Below are positions 17,511 to 28,000 of a stretch of 64,000 nt of DNA, one piece after another. The notes under the pieces are model-generated. The model worked only from the letters and a program-made list of their open reading frames with translations, was not told the origin of the DNA and made no database searches. Numbering within the stretch: position 1 is the first letter of the stretch; the number at the start of each line of letters is the position of its first letter. The stretch comes from JACQFZ01 sp045810625 (lineage in GTDB: Bacteria; Pseudomonadota; Gammaproteobacteria; Acidiferrobacterales; Sulfurifustaceae), in assembly GCA_045810625.1 (NCBI GenBank), contig JBJMVQ010000044.1:1-64000 (forward strand), read 5' to 3'. The translations under genes were made by a program, and so were the position numbers.

Positions 17511-19547
17511 TTAGCCCATCTCGACGTTAAAGCGCGCGATGAAATCGCCGCCCGCCGTGCCGTCGCCGGAGATCATCCCGTTCGCGGGCGCCGTCGGCTC
17601 GCCGTCGAGCGCCGCGCCGTTTTGGTCGGCGAGCGCCGGTCGGTTGTTCGCCGCGTCATCGTTGCCGCGTAGGTACAGCCGGCAGTGGGTCGTACCCGAG
17701 GGCCAGCCGCCGCGCGGGTCGACCACGCGCGAGCCGCGCGCGACCTCGAACCGGATCGTGTCGGCGGATTCGAAGACGAGCGAGCCCGGCACGAACTCGA
17801 CGCCGCGGCGGCGTGCGTCCTCCGGTTCGAGCAGTACTTGCACGTTGTGGCTGCGGAAATCCGGATCGTTCAATGCATGCGTCGTCGGTTTGTGCGTCGC
17901 GTCCTGCCCGAACGGCTGGCTGAAGCGAATGCGGATCGTGCTCAACCGTTCGGCCACGCGCGTAACCTCGAGCGGCGATTGCATCGTCGCAACGACGCGG
18001 TCGCCCGCGAGGAACTCGACGCTCTTCACGCGCATCGTCTCGCGCGGCGTTTCACGACCGCCGACTACGAAGAAAGCGCTGAAGTCGCCGCCCGCGGTGC
18101 CGTTGCCAGAGATCACGCCGGCGGCGGGTGCGATCGGCTCGCCGTCGAGCGCCTTGCCCGCAAGATCGGTCAGCGCCGGCTGGTTCGCCGCCGGCTCGGT
18201 GCCGCGCAGGAACAGGCGATAACGCCCCTTCTGCCAGCCGCCGTCGCCGCGCACGAACGGGCTCTCCCGCCACAGATCGAAGCGAATCGTGTCGGGCGCT
18301 TCGATCTGCACCGTGCCCGGGACGTACGTCAAATTGTTCAAGTGATCGTCGGGAATGATTTGCACGTTGCGCCGCGTCGGATTCGCGTCGTTCGGCCCGT
18401 GCGTCGTCGGCTTGTGCTGGTTCTGCGCGAACGGCTTGCTGAAGCGGATGCGAATGGCGTTCGGTCGCTGGCCGATCGGCACCGGGGTCTCGGTGAGCGG
18501 CGTCTGCATGCTCGCCACGACCGTTTCCGCGCCGTCGCGCCGGCTTAGGAATTCGACCGAGCGCACGTGCATCAGCTCGGCCGGCGGTGGCGGCGGTTGA
18601 TGTCCGTTGCAGCACTCGTCGATCTTCTCCGCGAGACACAGAATCAAATCGAGCAGCACGGCGTTGCTGTAGATGCGCGGCCGCACCAGGCACTCCTCGA
18701 CGATCAGGCGCCCTTCGCGCGCGATGATGACGGCGAGCGGGACGCACGGATCGCCTTCGGGCGGCGTGCAGTCATCGTCGAACAACTCGCACAGCAAGTG
18801 CTTGCGGCTCTGCAAGGTCTCGCGGATCGCCGTCAGGTCGTCCGCGCTCAAGCCAGCCATGCCATGCGTGTACTCCTCGCGACGATCCGCATCGCGCCCG
18901 CCCGGCGCGGGCCGGGTTGCGGGTGGGCCCCAGAGCTTGGCGCACCATTCGGGGTCGCCTTGCAGTGGCGGCAAACCGGGCGTCGCCTTCAGGCAAAAGG
19001 TTTCGACGATGGTGCCCGCGGCGCAGTGATCGCGCGTGTTGCAATCCGACAGGAGCACCGCTTGCGGATCGGCGAGGCATTCGCGATAGCAGACCCAGAG
19101 GGTGAACACCCCGCTCGTAGGACGCGGCGGCGAGGCGGCGGCCGCCGGCCCGTCGATCGGGCGCCCGGTCGGGTCCCGGCCCGGCGGAACCTCGTCGCGC
19201 GGCGGCGCCGGGGTCGGCGGCGGCGGTGGCGCGTGCTCGCCGCAGCAGCCGTCATCGACCGCGAGCGGATCGATGCACGCGCGCACGGGTACGATGATTT
19301 CGCGCCCGAGGCCGTCGATGGCGACGCCCGGATCGACGCACACGCGGTTGCCGTCGACCGATACGTGCAGGCCGCAGAGCACGCCCTTGCCGAGCGTCAA
19401 GCGGTTGAGCAGCCACTGCTTGAGCTTGCCGTAGCTCTGCTCCATCTCGAAGTGCTGCACGTCCATGCGCTTGCCGTAAAAGAAGTGATTGCGCCGCGGC
19501 GCCGTCAACACCCTCAACAGCGCGTCCGTGTGGTCGTGGCGTCTCAT
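17511..19547 (-). CDS. CIS-locus adhesin/fibre-like protein with two Ig-like repeats
   Basis: 678 residues from the ATG at 19547, preceded by AAAAGGAGG. Residues 1-90 carry the shared module (MDVQHFEMEQSYGKLK, NRLTLGKGVLCGLHV, DPGVAIDGLGREIIVP). A Pro-rich linker with PPPPPTPAPP follows, then a middle domain, then two tandem ~150-residue repeats, each starting [V/K]SVEFL and ending GTAGGDF, with SbsA/Big_5-like character (IRIRFS.PF, TIRF). This layout suits a receptor-binding or spacer fibre with the module as particle anchor. The repeats may vary in number between strains. The family name is not known to me. Confidence 0.75.
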   Translation of the reverse strand: MRRHDHTDALLRVLTAPRRNHFFYGKRMDVQHFEMEQSYGKLKQWLLNRLTLGKGVLCGLHVSVDGNRVCVDPGVAIDGLGREIIVPVRACIDPLAVDDGCCGEHAPPPPPTPAPPRDEVPPGRDPTGRPIDGPAAAASPPRPTSGVFTLWVCYRECLADPQAVLLSDCNTRDHCAAGTIVETFCLKATPGLPPLQGDPEWCAKLWGPPATRPAPGGRDADRREEYTHGMAGLSADDLTAIRETLQSRKHLLCELFDDDCTPPEGDPCVPLAVIIAREGRLIVEECLVRPRIYSNAVLLDLILCLAEKIDECCNGHQPPPPPAELMHVRSVEFLSRRDGAETVVASMQTPLTETPVPIGQRPNAIRIRFSKPFAQNQHKPTTHGPNDANPTRRNVQIIPDDHLNNLTYVPGTVQIEAPDTIRFDLWRESPFVRGDGGWQKGRYRLFLRGTEPAANQPALTDLAGKALDGEPIAPAAGVISGNGTAGGDFSAFFVVGGRETPRETMRVKSVEFLAGDRVVATMQSPLEVTRVAERLSTIRIRFSQPFGQDATHKPTTHALNDPDFRSHNVQVLLEPEDARRRGVEFVPGSLVFESADTIRFEVARGSRVVDPRGGWPSGTTHCRLYLRGNDDAANNRPALADQNGAALDGEPTAPANGMISGDGTAGGDFIARFNVEMG

Positions 19548-19560
19548 TTTTTCCTCCTTT

Positions 19561-21708
19561 TCAGGTGAGCGTGAGCGAGCCGTCCAGCGTCGACTCGCCG
19601 ATGCGAGCCGCGTCGGACGGCGGCAATTGCGTGTCGATACCGAGGTGCGCGGGCGACAGGCGAAGCGGCGGCGGATCGCCGCCGACAATCGCGTCGATGC
19701 CGACGCGCGCTTGCAGCCCGATGCGCGTCTCGGGCGCGATCAGCTCCAGGCGGTAATCCGTGTGCGCCGGCTTCTCGCGCTCGACGATGCGTTTGATCTC
19801 GCTGCGCGTCGCTTCGTCGTGCGCGCGATAGCTGTCGACGACGACGCAGAAGCGATAGGCAGTGTCTGCATAAAGCGGCAAGCCGATTTGATACGACGCG
19901 AGCGGCCCGCTCTCCCCGACCACCGCGCGGCCGATCGGCGTTTCTATCGCGGCGCGTTCCGCCGACGCCGACGGCTTCGCGCATGGCGCGCAGCCCGACT
20001 GCACCGTCGGCGCAGATACCGGGCAACAACCGTCGCCGGCGTTTTCGTCCGGCACCACCATGCCGAGGGGGTCGAGCGCCGGCAGGCGCGTCTCGAAGTC
20101 GAGCCGCGAGCTTTGCCCGAGAATCCAGATGTGCCGGTCGGCGTACGCCTCGACAATCGCAGGCCGGATGCCGGTATGCAGCTCGACGAAATGCGCAATC
20201 GATTCCTTCGTGCCGCGGCGCGCGTACAGCGCTACGGCGCGCTTCAGCAGCTCGCGGCGTTGATCGTCGTCGGCGATCTGCGGCAGCTCTAACGCGAGCC
20301 ACCGCGCGAGCCAGGCGAGCGTCGAGGCGGGCGCGAAGCCCGGATCGGTCACGCGCGGCATGTCGTCGAGCAGCTCTTCGATGCCGCCGAACTCCCCGCG
20401 AATCAGCTCGAGCCAGCGCGAGAGGAAATGCTTCGCTTCCTGATCGTGCCGGCCGTACGTCAGCGGCAAATAGTCGAGCAGATTTTCCGCGGCGGTCGCG
20501 ACGCGCGCCTGGCGCACGCGCGGCGAAACGCGCGGCGCGCTCGTCGACAGCTCCAGGCGCAGCCAGATATAGCGGCTCTGTTTGAGCGGCGCTTGCGCGA
20601 GCCGTGCATCGAGCGCCGGAAGCGCGAGCCACTCCGCCGGCGTAGGCGCGGCCGGCACGTCTTGTGGCGCGACGCTGACCGTAACCGCGGTCGCGGGCGG
20701 CAACTGCACATCCGTCCACGCGCGCTCCCAATTACGATCTTCGCCGGCGTCGAAGGGACCCGCGATCAACGAACCGTGCTCGACGTACGCGACGTCGGCC
20801 GCGAAGACGTGGTAAACGGCGTCGAGCCCCGGCTTGATGTAAAGCGCCCCGCCCGCCCCCGTCGCCAATGCGGTGACCGGGCCGCGCCAGCCGTTCACTT
20901 GGCCGATCAGCGTCGCCGAGTTGTCTTGAAGGTCGAAGACGTGAATTGCGCCGTTGCGTGCGTCAGCGACGTAGACGCGCGCTTCGAACACCACGAGCGC
21001 ACCGGGCTGCCAGCCGACCGGCCCCGGCAGTGCGAACCCGAAGTTGCCGGCGGCATCGAACACGAAAATCGCGTTCGCCTGGGCGTCGGAAACGAGAACA
21101 CGATCCTGTGCGGCGCACGCGACAAAGAGCGGCGTTTGCAGTTTGCCCGTCGCCGCGGCCGCGGCATCGAACGCGGTGTCCGGCACACCGCCGGCGGACA
21201 GCCGATGCAGCGTGCGGGTCGCGGCGTCGATGACGAGCAGGCGTTCTTTCGAATCGGCCGCGACGCTGGTCGGTTCCGCCCAGTAACTCCAGGCGACATG
21301 CGCTTCGAGGCCGGGCAGCGCGAGGCTCTGCACGCGCGCATTGCCGCTGTCCGCCACCAGGAGCGCGTCTTGCGTCAGCACCAAGCCGCGCGGCGTATGG
21401 AAATGTCCTGGCGCATCGAGCGGGCCGCTGCTCGCGGGCAGCCACATTTGCGATTTACAAAGCCCATCGACGAACAGCACCCGATCATGCGCCGTATCGG
21501 CGACGAACACCGCGCCGCACGGACCGACCGCCAGGCCGGACACACTGCGCGTGTACGGATACGTCGTCGCGACGTCGATCGCTTTACCGTCGCTCGGCCC
21601 CGGCACGCGCGCGAGCAGGAGTTCGCCGTCGCGGTCGATCGCGAGCCCGCTCGACAAGCCGGCCCAGCGACGCCGGTCGCGAAGCAAGGCGTGTGCGGTC
21701 GGATGCAT
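19561..21708 (-). CDS. Beta-propeller fused to Tail_P2_I-type baseplate protein
   Basis: 715 residues from the ATG at 21708; the frame upstream of this belongs to the neighbouring gene's DNA. The N-terminal ~340 residues hold about six NHL-like repeats (VSGLAVGPCGAVFVADTAHDRV, LVLTQDALLVADSGNARV and similar). The C-terminal half begins LLDYLPLTYGRHD and continues through WLELIRGEFGGIEELLDD to RRGTKESIAHFVELHTG, typical of phage P2 gpI/Tail_P2_I proteins. gpI-type proteins connect baseplate wedges to fibres. The propeller is an unusual N-terminal addition and could bind a ligand or another baseplate part. Two bp separate it from the upstream gene's stop. Confidence 0.82.
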   Translation of the reverse strand: MHPTAHALLRDRRRWAGLSSGLAIDRDGELLLARVPGPSDGKAIDVATTYPYTRSVSGLAVGPCGAVFVADTAHDRVLFVDGLCKSQMWLPASSGPLDAPGHFHTPRGLVLTQDALLVADSGNARVQSLALPGLEAHVAWSYWAEPTSVAADSKERLLVIDAATRTLHRLSAGGVPDTAFDAAAAATGKLQTPLFVACAAQDRVLVSDAQANAIFVFDAAGNFGFALPGPVGWQPGALVVFEARVYVADARNGAIHVFDLQDNSATLIGQVNGWRGPVTALATGAGGALYIKPGLDAVYHVFAADVAYVEHGSLIAGPFDAGEDRNWERAWTDVQLPPATAVTVSVAPQDVPAAPTPAEWLALPALDARLAQAPLKQSRYIWLRLELSTSAPRVSPRVRQARVATAAENLLDYLPLTYGRHDQEAKHFLSRWLELIRGEFGGIEELLDDMPRVTDPGFAPASTLAWLARWLALELPQIADDDQRRELLKRAVALYARRGTKESIAHFVELHTGIRPAIVEAYADRHIWILGQSSRLDFETRLPALDPLGMVVPDENAGDGCCPVSAPTVQSGCAPCAKPSASAERAAIETPIGRAVVGESGPLASYQIGLPLYADTAYRFCVVVDSYRAHDEATRSEIKRIVEREKPAHTDYRLELIAPETRIGLQARVGIDAIVGGDPPPLRLSPAHLGIDTQLPPSDAARIGESTLDGSLTLT

Positions 21709-21710
21709 CG

Positions 21711-23072
21711 TCAGTCGATGTAGAGGTTGTAATAGAGCTTGCCGCCGCCCTTCCCCGGCGGCACCGAGAACTCGAGGGTGTGCGCCCCCGGCAGCAGATC
21801 GATGCCGAGGATGGACAGATCGATCGCCGGCGTCCCGTCCTTCACGAACGCTTCGTTCGCGGGCGTCGCCGAGTTGCCGACGCCGAGCTGTGCGAAGGTC
21901 GGCATCTGCGCGAGGATCTGCGCCGTGACGTCCACGCCGTCCAGCTTCACCGCCATTTCCTTGAAATAGTCGTACGCGGCTCCGACCCGCATTCCGGCGC
22001 CGTGGCCGGTGTCGTCGATCGTCGAGGGCGAAAAATCGGGCACCAGCGTGAAGCTCGTCGGATTCGGCGCGCTCACCTTGATGTTGCTCAAATCGTGCTG
22101 ATGTGCCCCGCTCACGACGAACGGATTGTCCGGGTCGTCTTCCTTCTCCAGGCGCGTGTCGTGATGCCCGATCGGCGTGTTGGTGTGATCGATGCCGCCG
22201 GACTCGTCTTTGTCCGCTTTCCAGTAACTGTGCTTGTGCCCGCCGTCCTTGCTCATCTGGCCTTCGATCGTGTGCGTATGGTTGATGTTGACGACCAGCT
22301 GGTTGTCCTTCACGCGCACGCGCGGCGTGTGCGTGTGCTTGGCGATTTCGCTGTACCAGAACGGCGTGAACACGCCGCCTTTCAGATACAGGATTACGCG
22401 GTCGGGAAAACCGTCGGCGATATGAAAGCGCAGCAGCTTCGCCACGCCAGGCGCGATGTCGTCTTCGCCGACGAGCGCGAGCGCGCGCGTCCTGCCGGCT
22501 TTGGCCGGCATGGCGTACTTGCGCACGCCGGGCAAGGTGCGCACCACCTCGCAGCTCTTCGAGAGCTCGATCTGCGAGAGCACCACTTTGCCGCTGTCGG
22601 CGCTCGGCCAGGAATCGGCGAACTCGAACATCGCGTCGGCGACGATGCGCGTCGGCGCGCCCCACGCGAGATCGCCGCTGCACGGCTTGTACGGCGCGCC
22701 GACCATGCAATTCATCTGCGCCGGGTGCTTGCGCATCTCGCGATACGAAACCACCAGCAGATTGCCGAACACGACCCCGGGCATGCTGCTCGGCACGCCC
22801 ATGACCTGCACCGACACGTCGACCGGAATGAAAATCTCGCGCCCCAGATGATCGAACGCGAGCCCGTGGCGCACGATCACGCGATGCTTGTCGGCCTTGT
22901 CCGGCTCCACTTCGAGGCCGACGACGATGCCGGGCGAATAGAGCGAGCGGTTCAGCACGCGGCGCATGGCCATGTGGTAGTCCTGCTCCGCGCGAAAATC
23001 GCCGGCGGCGAGGCGCTGGCCGTTGAAGTAATTGAGACGTTGCAAGGCGTCGTCAGATTGATTCGCACTCAT
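21711..23072 (-). CDS. Tail-fibre-like CIS protein with HxH motifs
   Basis: 453 residues from the ATG at 23072 (GAGGAG 8 bp upstream); the start overlaps the preceding gene by 20 bp. The first ~90 residues are the shared anchor module: YFNGQRLAAGDFRAEQDYHMA, NRSLYSPGIVVGLEV, HGLAFDHLGREIFIP. The middle has a run of His motifs (HTHTIEG, GGHKHS, HTN, GHHD, HQHDLSN) like the HxH metal-binding stretches of trimeric phage fibres. The C-terminal ~90 residues look like a beta-rich tip. Likely a fibre or fibre base attached to the baseplate. The family is not named with certainty. Confidence 0.75.
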   Translation of the reverse strand: MSANQSDDALQRLNYFNGQRLAAGDFRAEQDYHMAMRRVLNRSLYSPGIVVGLEVEPDKADKHRVIVRHGLAFDHLGREIFIPVDVSVQVMGVPSSMPGVVFGNLLVVSYREMRKHPAQMNCMVGAPYKPCSGDLAWGAPTRIVADAMFEFADSWPSADSGKVVLSQIELSKSCEVVRTLPGVRKYAMPAKAGRTRALALVGEDDIAPGVAKLLRFHIADGFPDRVILYLKGGVFTPFWYSEIAKHTHTPRVRVKDNQLVVNINHTHTIEGQMSKDGGHKHSYWKADKDESGGIDHTNTPIGHHDTRLEKEDDPDNPFVVSGAHQHDLSNIKVSAPNPTSFTLVPDFSPSTIDDTGHGAGMRVGAAYDYFKEMAVKLDGVDVTAQILAQMPTFAQLGVGNSATPANEAFVKDGTPAIDLSILGIDLLPGAHTLEFSVPPGKGGGKLYYNLYID

Positions 23073-25080
23073 GCGCATCGCTCCTCGTGAGTCCCGTTGC
23101 CTGTTCGGATTGAAGGGTGAGTTCATGCCGGCCCGGCACGACCAGCTCGTGCGCGCACAGCTCGATGTTGTCGCAGCGCCCTGCCCCGACGGCGTCGCCG
23201 CAGCAGCCGGCGGCGAGCGTGAGCGCCGTCACGCGCGCGACACCCGGCGTGTCGGCGAGCAGCGCCATCACCTCGGTGCGGTACACGGTGCGGCCGAACG
23301 GCCAGCCGCCGCCGTCCGGCCCGCCGTCGAGCGGGTCGAAAAAGCGGCTCAGGCGCGCGATCGCGGCGGCGCGCACCTCGTGCGGGTCGGCGTCGCAGTC
23401 CAGGCGCAGCGTCGCGTTGACTCCGACGCGCCGGTAGTGCGGCGCGATCGCGCGGATCTCGCTCGTCACCAGCCGGCGCGGATCGAGGTAACGCTCGACG
23501 GCGTCGAGCAGCGCGCGGCTCGGCATTGGCGCCGGGCGCGGACACGGCGGGATCACGATCAGCGTGATCACGCCCGGCGCGGGATAGCACGGAAGCGCGG
23601 GCTCCAGATTCGCGACCGCGCGCACGCGCGCGACCGGCACGCCGGGCGTGGCGAGCGCGAGGCGTTCGATGTCTTCGAGCGTGACGGCTTTATCGACGTT
23701 GCTTGCGAGATCGAAGGCGCGACCTTGCGCCTGGTTCAAGGTCTCGCGCGCGCCGCCGCCCAAAGCCGCGAACGGCTGCACGGGCACGAGCGGATTCGCC
23801 AAGCCCGCGAGAGCGGGAACGAGCGCGAGATTCTCCGCGTTCGCCGGCAGCCGCGTTAACCGCCGCGCGTCGATGTTCCCGTCCGGTCCGCCGCCGATGC
23901 GGAACGACGCGAACATCTCATAGCCCGCCGGGAGTATCTGCGCGCGCAGGCCGTTGCCGCTTTGTATTTCGCCGCGCTCCGGGTCGATCGCGAACACGCG
24001 ATCGTGCGGCCCGGCGCGGTCGAAATCCGGCGCCGCCTTCCAGTCCGTTTGTATCGGATCGACGCCGTTGTCCAAACGCAGCTTCACGCTGTCCGCGACC
24101 ACCGGCGCCGCGTCGAGCGGGAAGATCGCCTGCGCGTGGCCCCGCGAAGTGCCGATGGAGCGATCGGCGACGCTTAACGCGTGCTCGCACGCCACCGCGT
24201 TCATGGCGACATGAATCAGTTTCGGCGGACATTCGAAGCGGCCGCGCACGATGCGGCAGCGGATGAAAAATTCCGGACCCGGACTGCCGTCCTGGTGATT
24301 GACCGGCGCCTTGAAGCGCACGAAACCGGTGAGCGTGAGCGCGCGCGTTTCATCGACGACGTCCGCAAGCGGCAGCCACGTACCGCCCCCGGCGTGAAAT
24401 TCCCAAACTGTCCGCGCGCGGTAGTGCTCGCGCCAGTCGATTGCGGGCGGACAATGCGCCGGCGGCTTGCCGTGCGCGTCGTACTCGGCGATGAGCGCGG
24501 CGCGCGTCGCCGCATCGGCGCGCCAGGCGGGCGTCCAGAAATGCAGCGACAGCGTTTCCCCGGCGGCGTCGAGCGCGCGATCGAACCCGAGGTAGAGCGC
24601 GTGCCCGACGCGCGGGCGCGCGCCGAACGGGGCGAACTCGGCGAGCGCCGAGTTGGCGGCGGTTTCATCCGCGAGCGGCGTTTTACCGGCGAGCACGCCC
24701 ACGAGCTTTGCCGGCGAGGCGTAGACGGTCGTCATCGTCTCGAAGAGCGGCGCATCGGCGGTCGCGAGCTGCATGCGCGCGGGCAGCGCGACGCCGGCGG
24801 CATTCTCGTTTGCGATGGCGACGACCGTTTGCGCGACGCCCGGCATCCGCGGCTCCACGCCGACCAGCCGCACGAACGCGCGCATCGCTTCGTCCGACAG
24901 CCGATCGAAGCGATAGATGTTCTGCTCGGCGAGCCAAGCGCCGAGCTCGAGCAGCGTGATCCACGGGTCGGAGGCGTTGTGGTCGGTCAACTGCGGCGCG
25001 AGCCGCGGCATGAGCGCGCGGCCTTCGTTGACCAGCTGGTCGAAGCGGCGGTTGTCGAGCGTCGGATTAGGCAAGGGCAT
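23053..25080 (-). CDS. Baseplate J-like assembly protein (second, smaller)
   Basis: 675 residues. N-terminus has NHASDPWITLLELGAWLAEQ-type wording (LTDHNASDPWITLLELGAWLAEQNIYRFDRL here split over 20-80), characteristic of putative baseplate assembly proteins of eCIS and phage mu gpJ type. A central beta-rich region precedes DKAVTLEDIERLALATPGVPVARVRAV and VITLIVIPPCP, the conserved J-family core. It would form baseplate wedges with the larger partner at 25067-28459, whose stop it overlaps by 14 bp, indicating translational coupling. Corresponds to Afp11/12-type proteins. Confidence 0.87.
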   Translation of the reverse strand: MPLPNPTLDNRRFDQLVNEGRALMPRLAPQLTDHNASDPWITLLELGAWLAEQNIYRFDRLSDEAMRAFVRLVGVEPRMPGVAQTVVAIANENAAGVALPARMQLATADAPLFETMTTVYASPAKLVGVLAGKTPLADETAANSALAEFAPFGARPRVGHALYLGFDRALDAAGETLSLHFWTPAWRADAATRAALIAEYDAHGKPPAHCPPAIDWREHYRARTVWEFHAGGGTWLPLADVVDETRALTLTGFVRFKAPVNHQDGSPGPEFFIRCRIVRGRFECPPKLIHVAMNAVACEHALSVADRSIGTSRGHAQAIFPLDAAPVVADSVKLRLDNGVDPIQTDWKAAPDFDRAGPHDRVFAIDPERGEIQSGNGLRAQILPAGYEMFASFRIGGGPDGNIDARRLTRLPANAENLALVPALAGLANPLVPVQPFAALGGGARETLNQAQGRAFDLASNVDKAVTLEDIERLALATPGVPVARVRAVANLEPALPCYPAPGVITLIVIPPCPRPAPMPSRALLDAVERYLDPRRLVTSEIRAIAPHYRRVGVNATLRLDCDADPHEVRAAAIARLSRFFDPLDGGPDGGGWPFGRTVYRTEVMALLADTPGVARVTALTLAAGCCGDAVGAGRCDNIELCAHELVVPGRHELTLQSEQATGLTRSDAHECESI

Positions 25081-28000
25081 AGGGCAGGCTCGGCACGATG
25101 ATCTTGAGTTGCGAATCGCCGGCAGCGATCAATTGATGCGGCTCGACCGGCACGCTGTCGCCGTACACCGATTGGCCGACCATGAGCTGCAGGAAGCGCA
25201 CGGCGTCGACGCCCTCGGTGTCTTCGATGAGCGCCGCGAGATCGGAGAGATAGACACTCTCGCCGAAGTCCCAGCCGCGCGCAGCCGCGCCGCCCGTGAG
25301 CGGGTGCAGAAAGCTCGCGAGCCGCAGGCGCACCCGCGCCTCCACCCGCCCCGCTTCCTCCGCGCGCCGTGGCAGCACTTCGGCGTGCACGCCGACGGGC
25401 ACGTAGCTCGGTTCGACGATGCGTATGCCGCCCGCGATGCCGGCGGGCGCCCGACGTGCGAGCGCGGCGATCACATTGCGGCACAGCTCGGGCGAGGGCT
25501 GCGGCATCGCATCGAGCGAGTGCGGCACGATGACGATGCCGACGAAGCCGCGGCTGCCACGCCCGGCCGGTCCTTCGAGCGGGAGCGCGCGGACGCGCGC
25601 GACTTCGCTCGACGCTTCCTGCGCGAGCCATTCGTAGTCCTCGACCGACACGGCGCGATCGCGATGGCGCACGCGCTGGCCGCTTCGATCGCGCGCCCCG
25701 CGCAGGAGCTCGGCACCGGCGCCGCCGCTCGCGGCGATCGGATTCGTCACCGACTGCACGAAGCCGATGCCGCTGCGCAGCTCGCGCACCGCGCCCGCCG
25801 GCACGTTGCCGTCGGTGCCGCCGCCGGTGACGTAGCTTGCGACGATCGGCGCACCCGCCGGCGGGATGAATCCGCCGAGCCCGGGAAAGCGAAACACGCC
25901 GCGCGCGCGCTCGACCACGTAGTGGCGGTCGTTCGGTCCGGAATAATAAAAATGCGGCTGCGGCTTCCAGCGCACCCATGCCGCCGTCTTGACGGTCGGC
26001 TCCTGCGGATCGACTTCGAAACGGATGTCCGCAGGATCGACGTCGCCGAGCAGCGTCTGCCAATCGTCGCCGCGCCCGCTCCATTCGCGTACTTCAACCA
26101 GCTCATCGCCCAGGATCGGCACGCCGGCGAGCGGCGTATCGAGCGCGCGCTCGAACTCGGCGGCGTTGAGCGCCGTCGCCGTCTCGCCGGAGCCCGGCAC
26201 GGGCTTCGCCGCGCGCACGACCGGCAGCGCGTACGACTGATCGGGATTGCCGTTGCTGATGCCGAGGCCGTCGCGCTCGACGCGGTTGCCTTGGCGCGCC
26301 CACGCGGCGTTCAGCCACACGCCGCCGAGCCGGGCGATTTGATCGCCGCTTTGCAACCCGGTCTTGAGCCGCGCGCGTATGCGATAGAGCGCGCCGCCCA
26401 AGCCCTCGCGCGGCAGCGCGTCGGGCGCGCCGACGAACTGCACGAGGCCCGTGCGGTTGAAGCCGAGCGTCGCGTCGCGCACCGACAGCTCGGTCCAGCC
26501 CCGGCTGCCCCAGTAGTCCCAGGCGTACGGTTGGACGTCGCCCTCCTCCGCCGGCGCGATCACCTGGACGAGCAGGCTCACCAGCGCGGCCGGCGGTTTG
26601 CTGGAGAAGCCGAAATGCACAGCGGGCGTGCGATCCGACACCGGCGTGAACGGCGCAAAGGGACTGCGCGCCCAGCGCGCGTCTTCACTGCGCTCGGTGA
26701 AGGCAAACTCGTTCTCGGTGACGCAGTAATCGAGCGGATGCGGATTGGTGAAATAGAGATAGCTCACGCCGATGCGCGCGACGATCGGCGGCTTCAGCGT
26801 GGAGGGTACGCTGTTGACGATGTACTTGGTGTTGTCGTTCGGATCGGCGGTGATCGAAAGCGATAGCGGCTTGCCGTAGTCGCCGTCGACGATGCGAAGG
26901 CGCAGCCACAATTGCTTGTCGGCGCTGACCTCCGACTCGACCCACGCCGCGGGGCGGATGAACGAAATCGTTCCGTTCACGCTCCCCGGCGCATCGCCTT
27001 TGGTGAGTGACGCGGTGTTGTCGACGTACTCCTCCGCCGAGCCGAGCGCGAGCCAGCGGCTGCCGTCGAAATACTCGGTTTGGAGCTTCGGCGGCGCTGC
27101 GGTGTGGTTCTTGTACTCGTCGTACAGCAGCGTGAAAGTGAAATTGAGCGTGATGCGCGCGCCGATGCGCCCGAACGCGTCCTTGCACGCAATGTAAAAC
27201 GCGGCGAACTTTTCCGGCTGCTCGCCGAACGGATGGAAGTCCTTGCTGATGTCGATCTTGAAGCTGTCGAGATACGCCGCGTCGAGCGGCAGATCGGTCT
27301 TCTCGAGGCCGACGCGCGCGCGGATGACATCCACCTGCGGCAGCGCGCCTTCCTGGTCCGCGCCGTCGGGCCGCACCGGCGGCAGCGCGTCGGCGAGCGT
27401 GATGTACTCGCTGGTCACGAGCCGGTCGATGCTCGCCTTGAGCAGCAGCGTCGTATCGGTCACTCCGGCGACCTCGGTAATCGTGTTGCCGTCGACGGTC
27501 ACCCGGTCGCCCGCATGCAGCTCGATGCCGGATTCGACCTGCACCACGTAGTAGCCTTGCGCGTTAACCGTCGCCCCGTCCGCGCGGATACGCGCCGCGG
27601 GAATGCGGTCGGAGACGGTCGCCCGTATCCAGCAGCTCTTGAGCCCGTTGACCGTATCCTCCTTGCTGTCCGGGCCGTAAAACTTTTCGAGGGTGATCTT
27701 GCCGTCGGTGGTGAAGCGCTGCGTGCCGTCCTCGATCAGCTTCAACGGCTGCCAGCCATCGACACTCAAGTACTCCCAATCGAGCAAGAGCGGGCGCTGG
27801 CCGCGTACCGCCGCGCCGTCCGGACGCACGGGTGCAAAGTCGAAGGTCAACACGATTTGCGCCGAGCCGGTGAGCTTGAATAGCTCGCCGTGGCCGAGGT
27901 AGAGCCGGTGCGGCACTGCACGCGCGTCGTCGTAGATGGCAAAGCCGGTGCCGGCCGCGGCGGTGTGATCGGTATACGTGTCGGCCTGCGGATCGATCGA

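Noticed and set aside
19561..22710. Reading of the propeller/Tail_I frame as a 1049-aa protein
   Set aside because: The first 334 residues overlap the fibre-like gene in another frame and have shadow composition; the ATG at 21708 starts two bp after that gene's stop.
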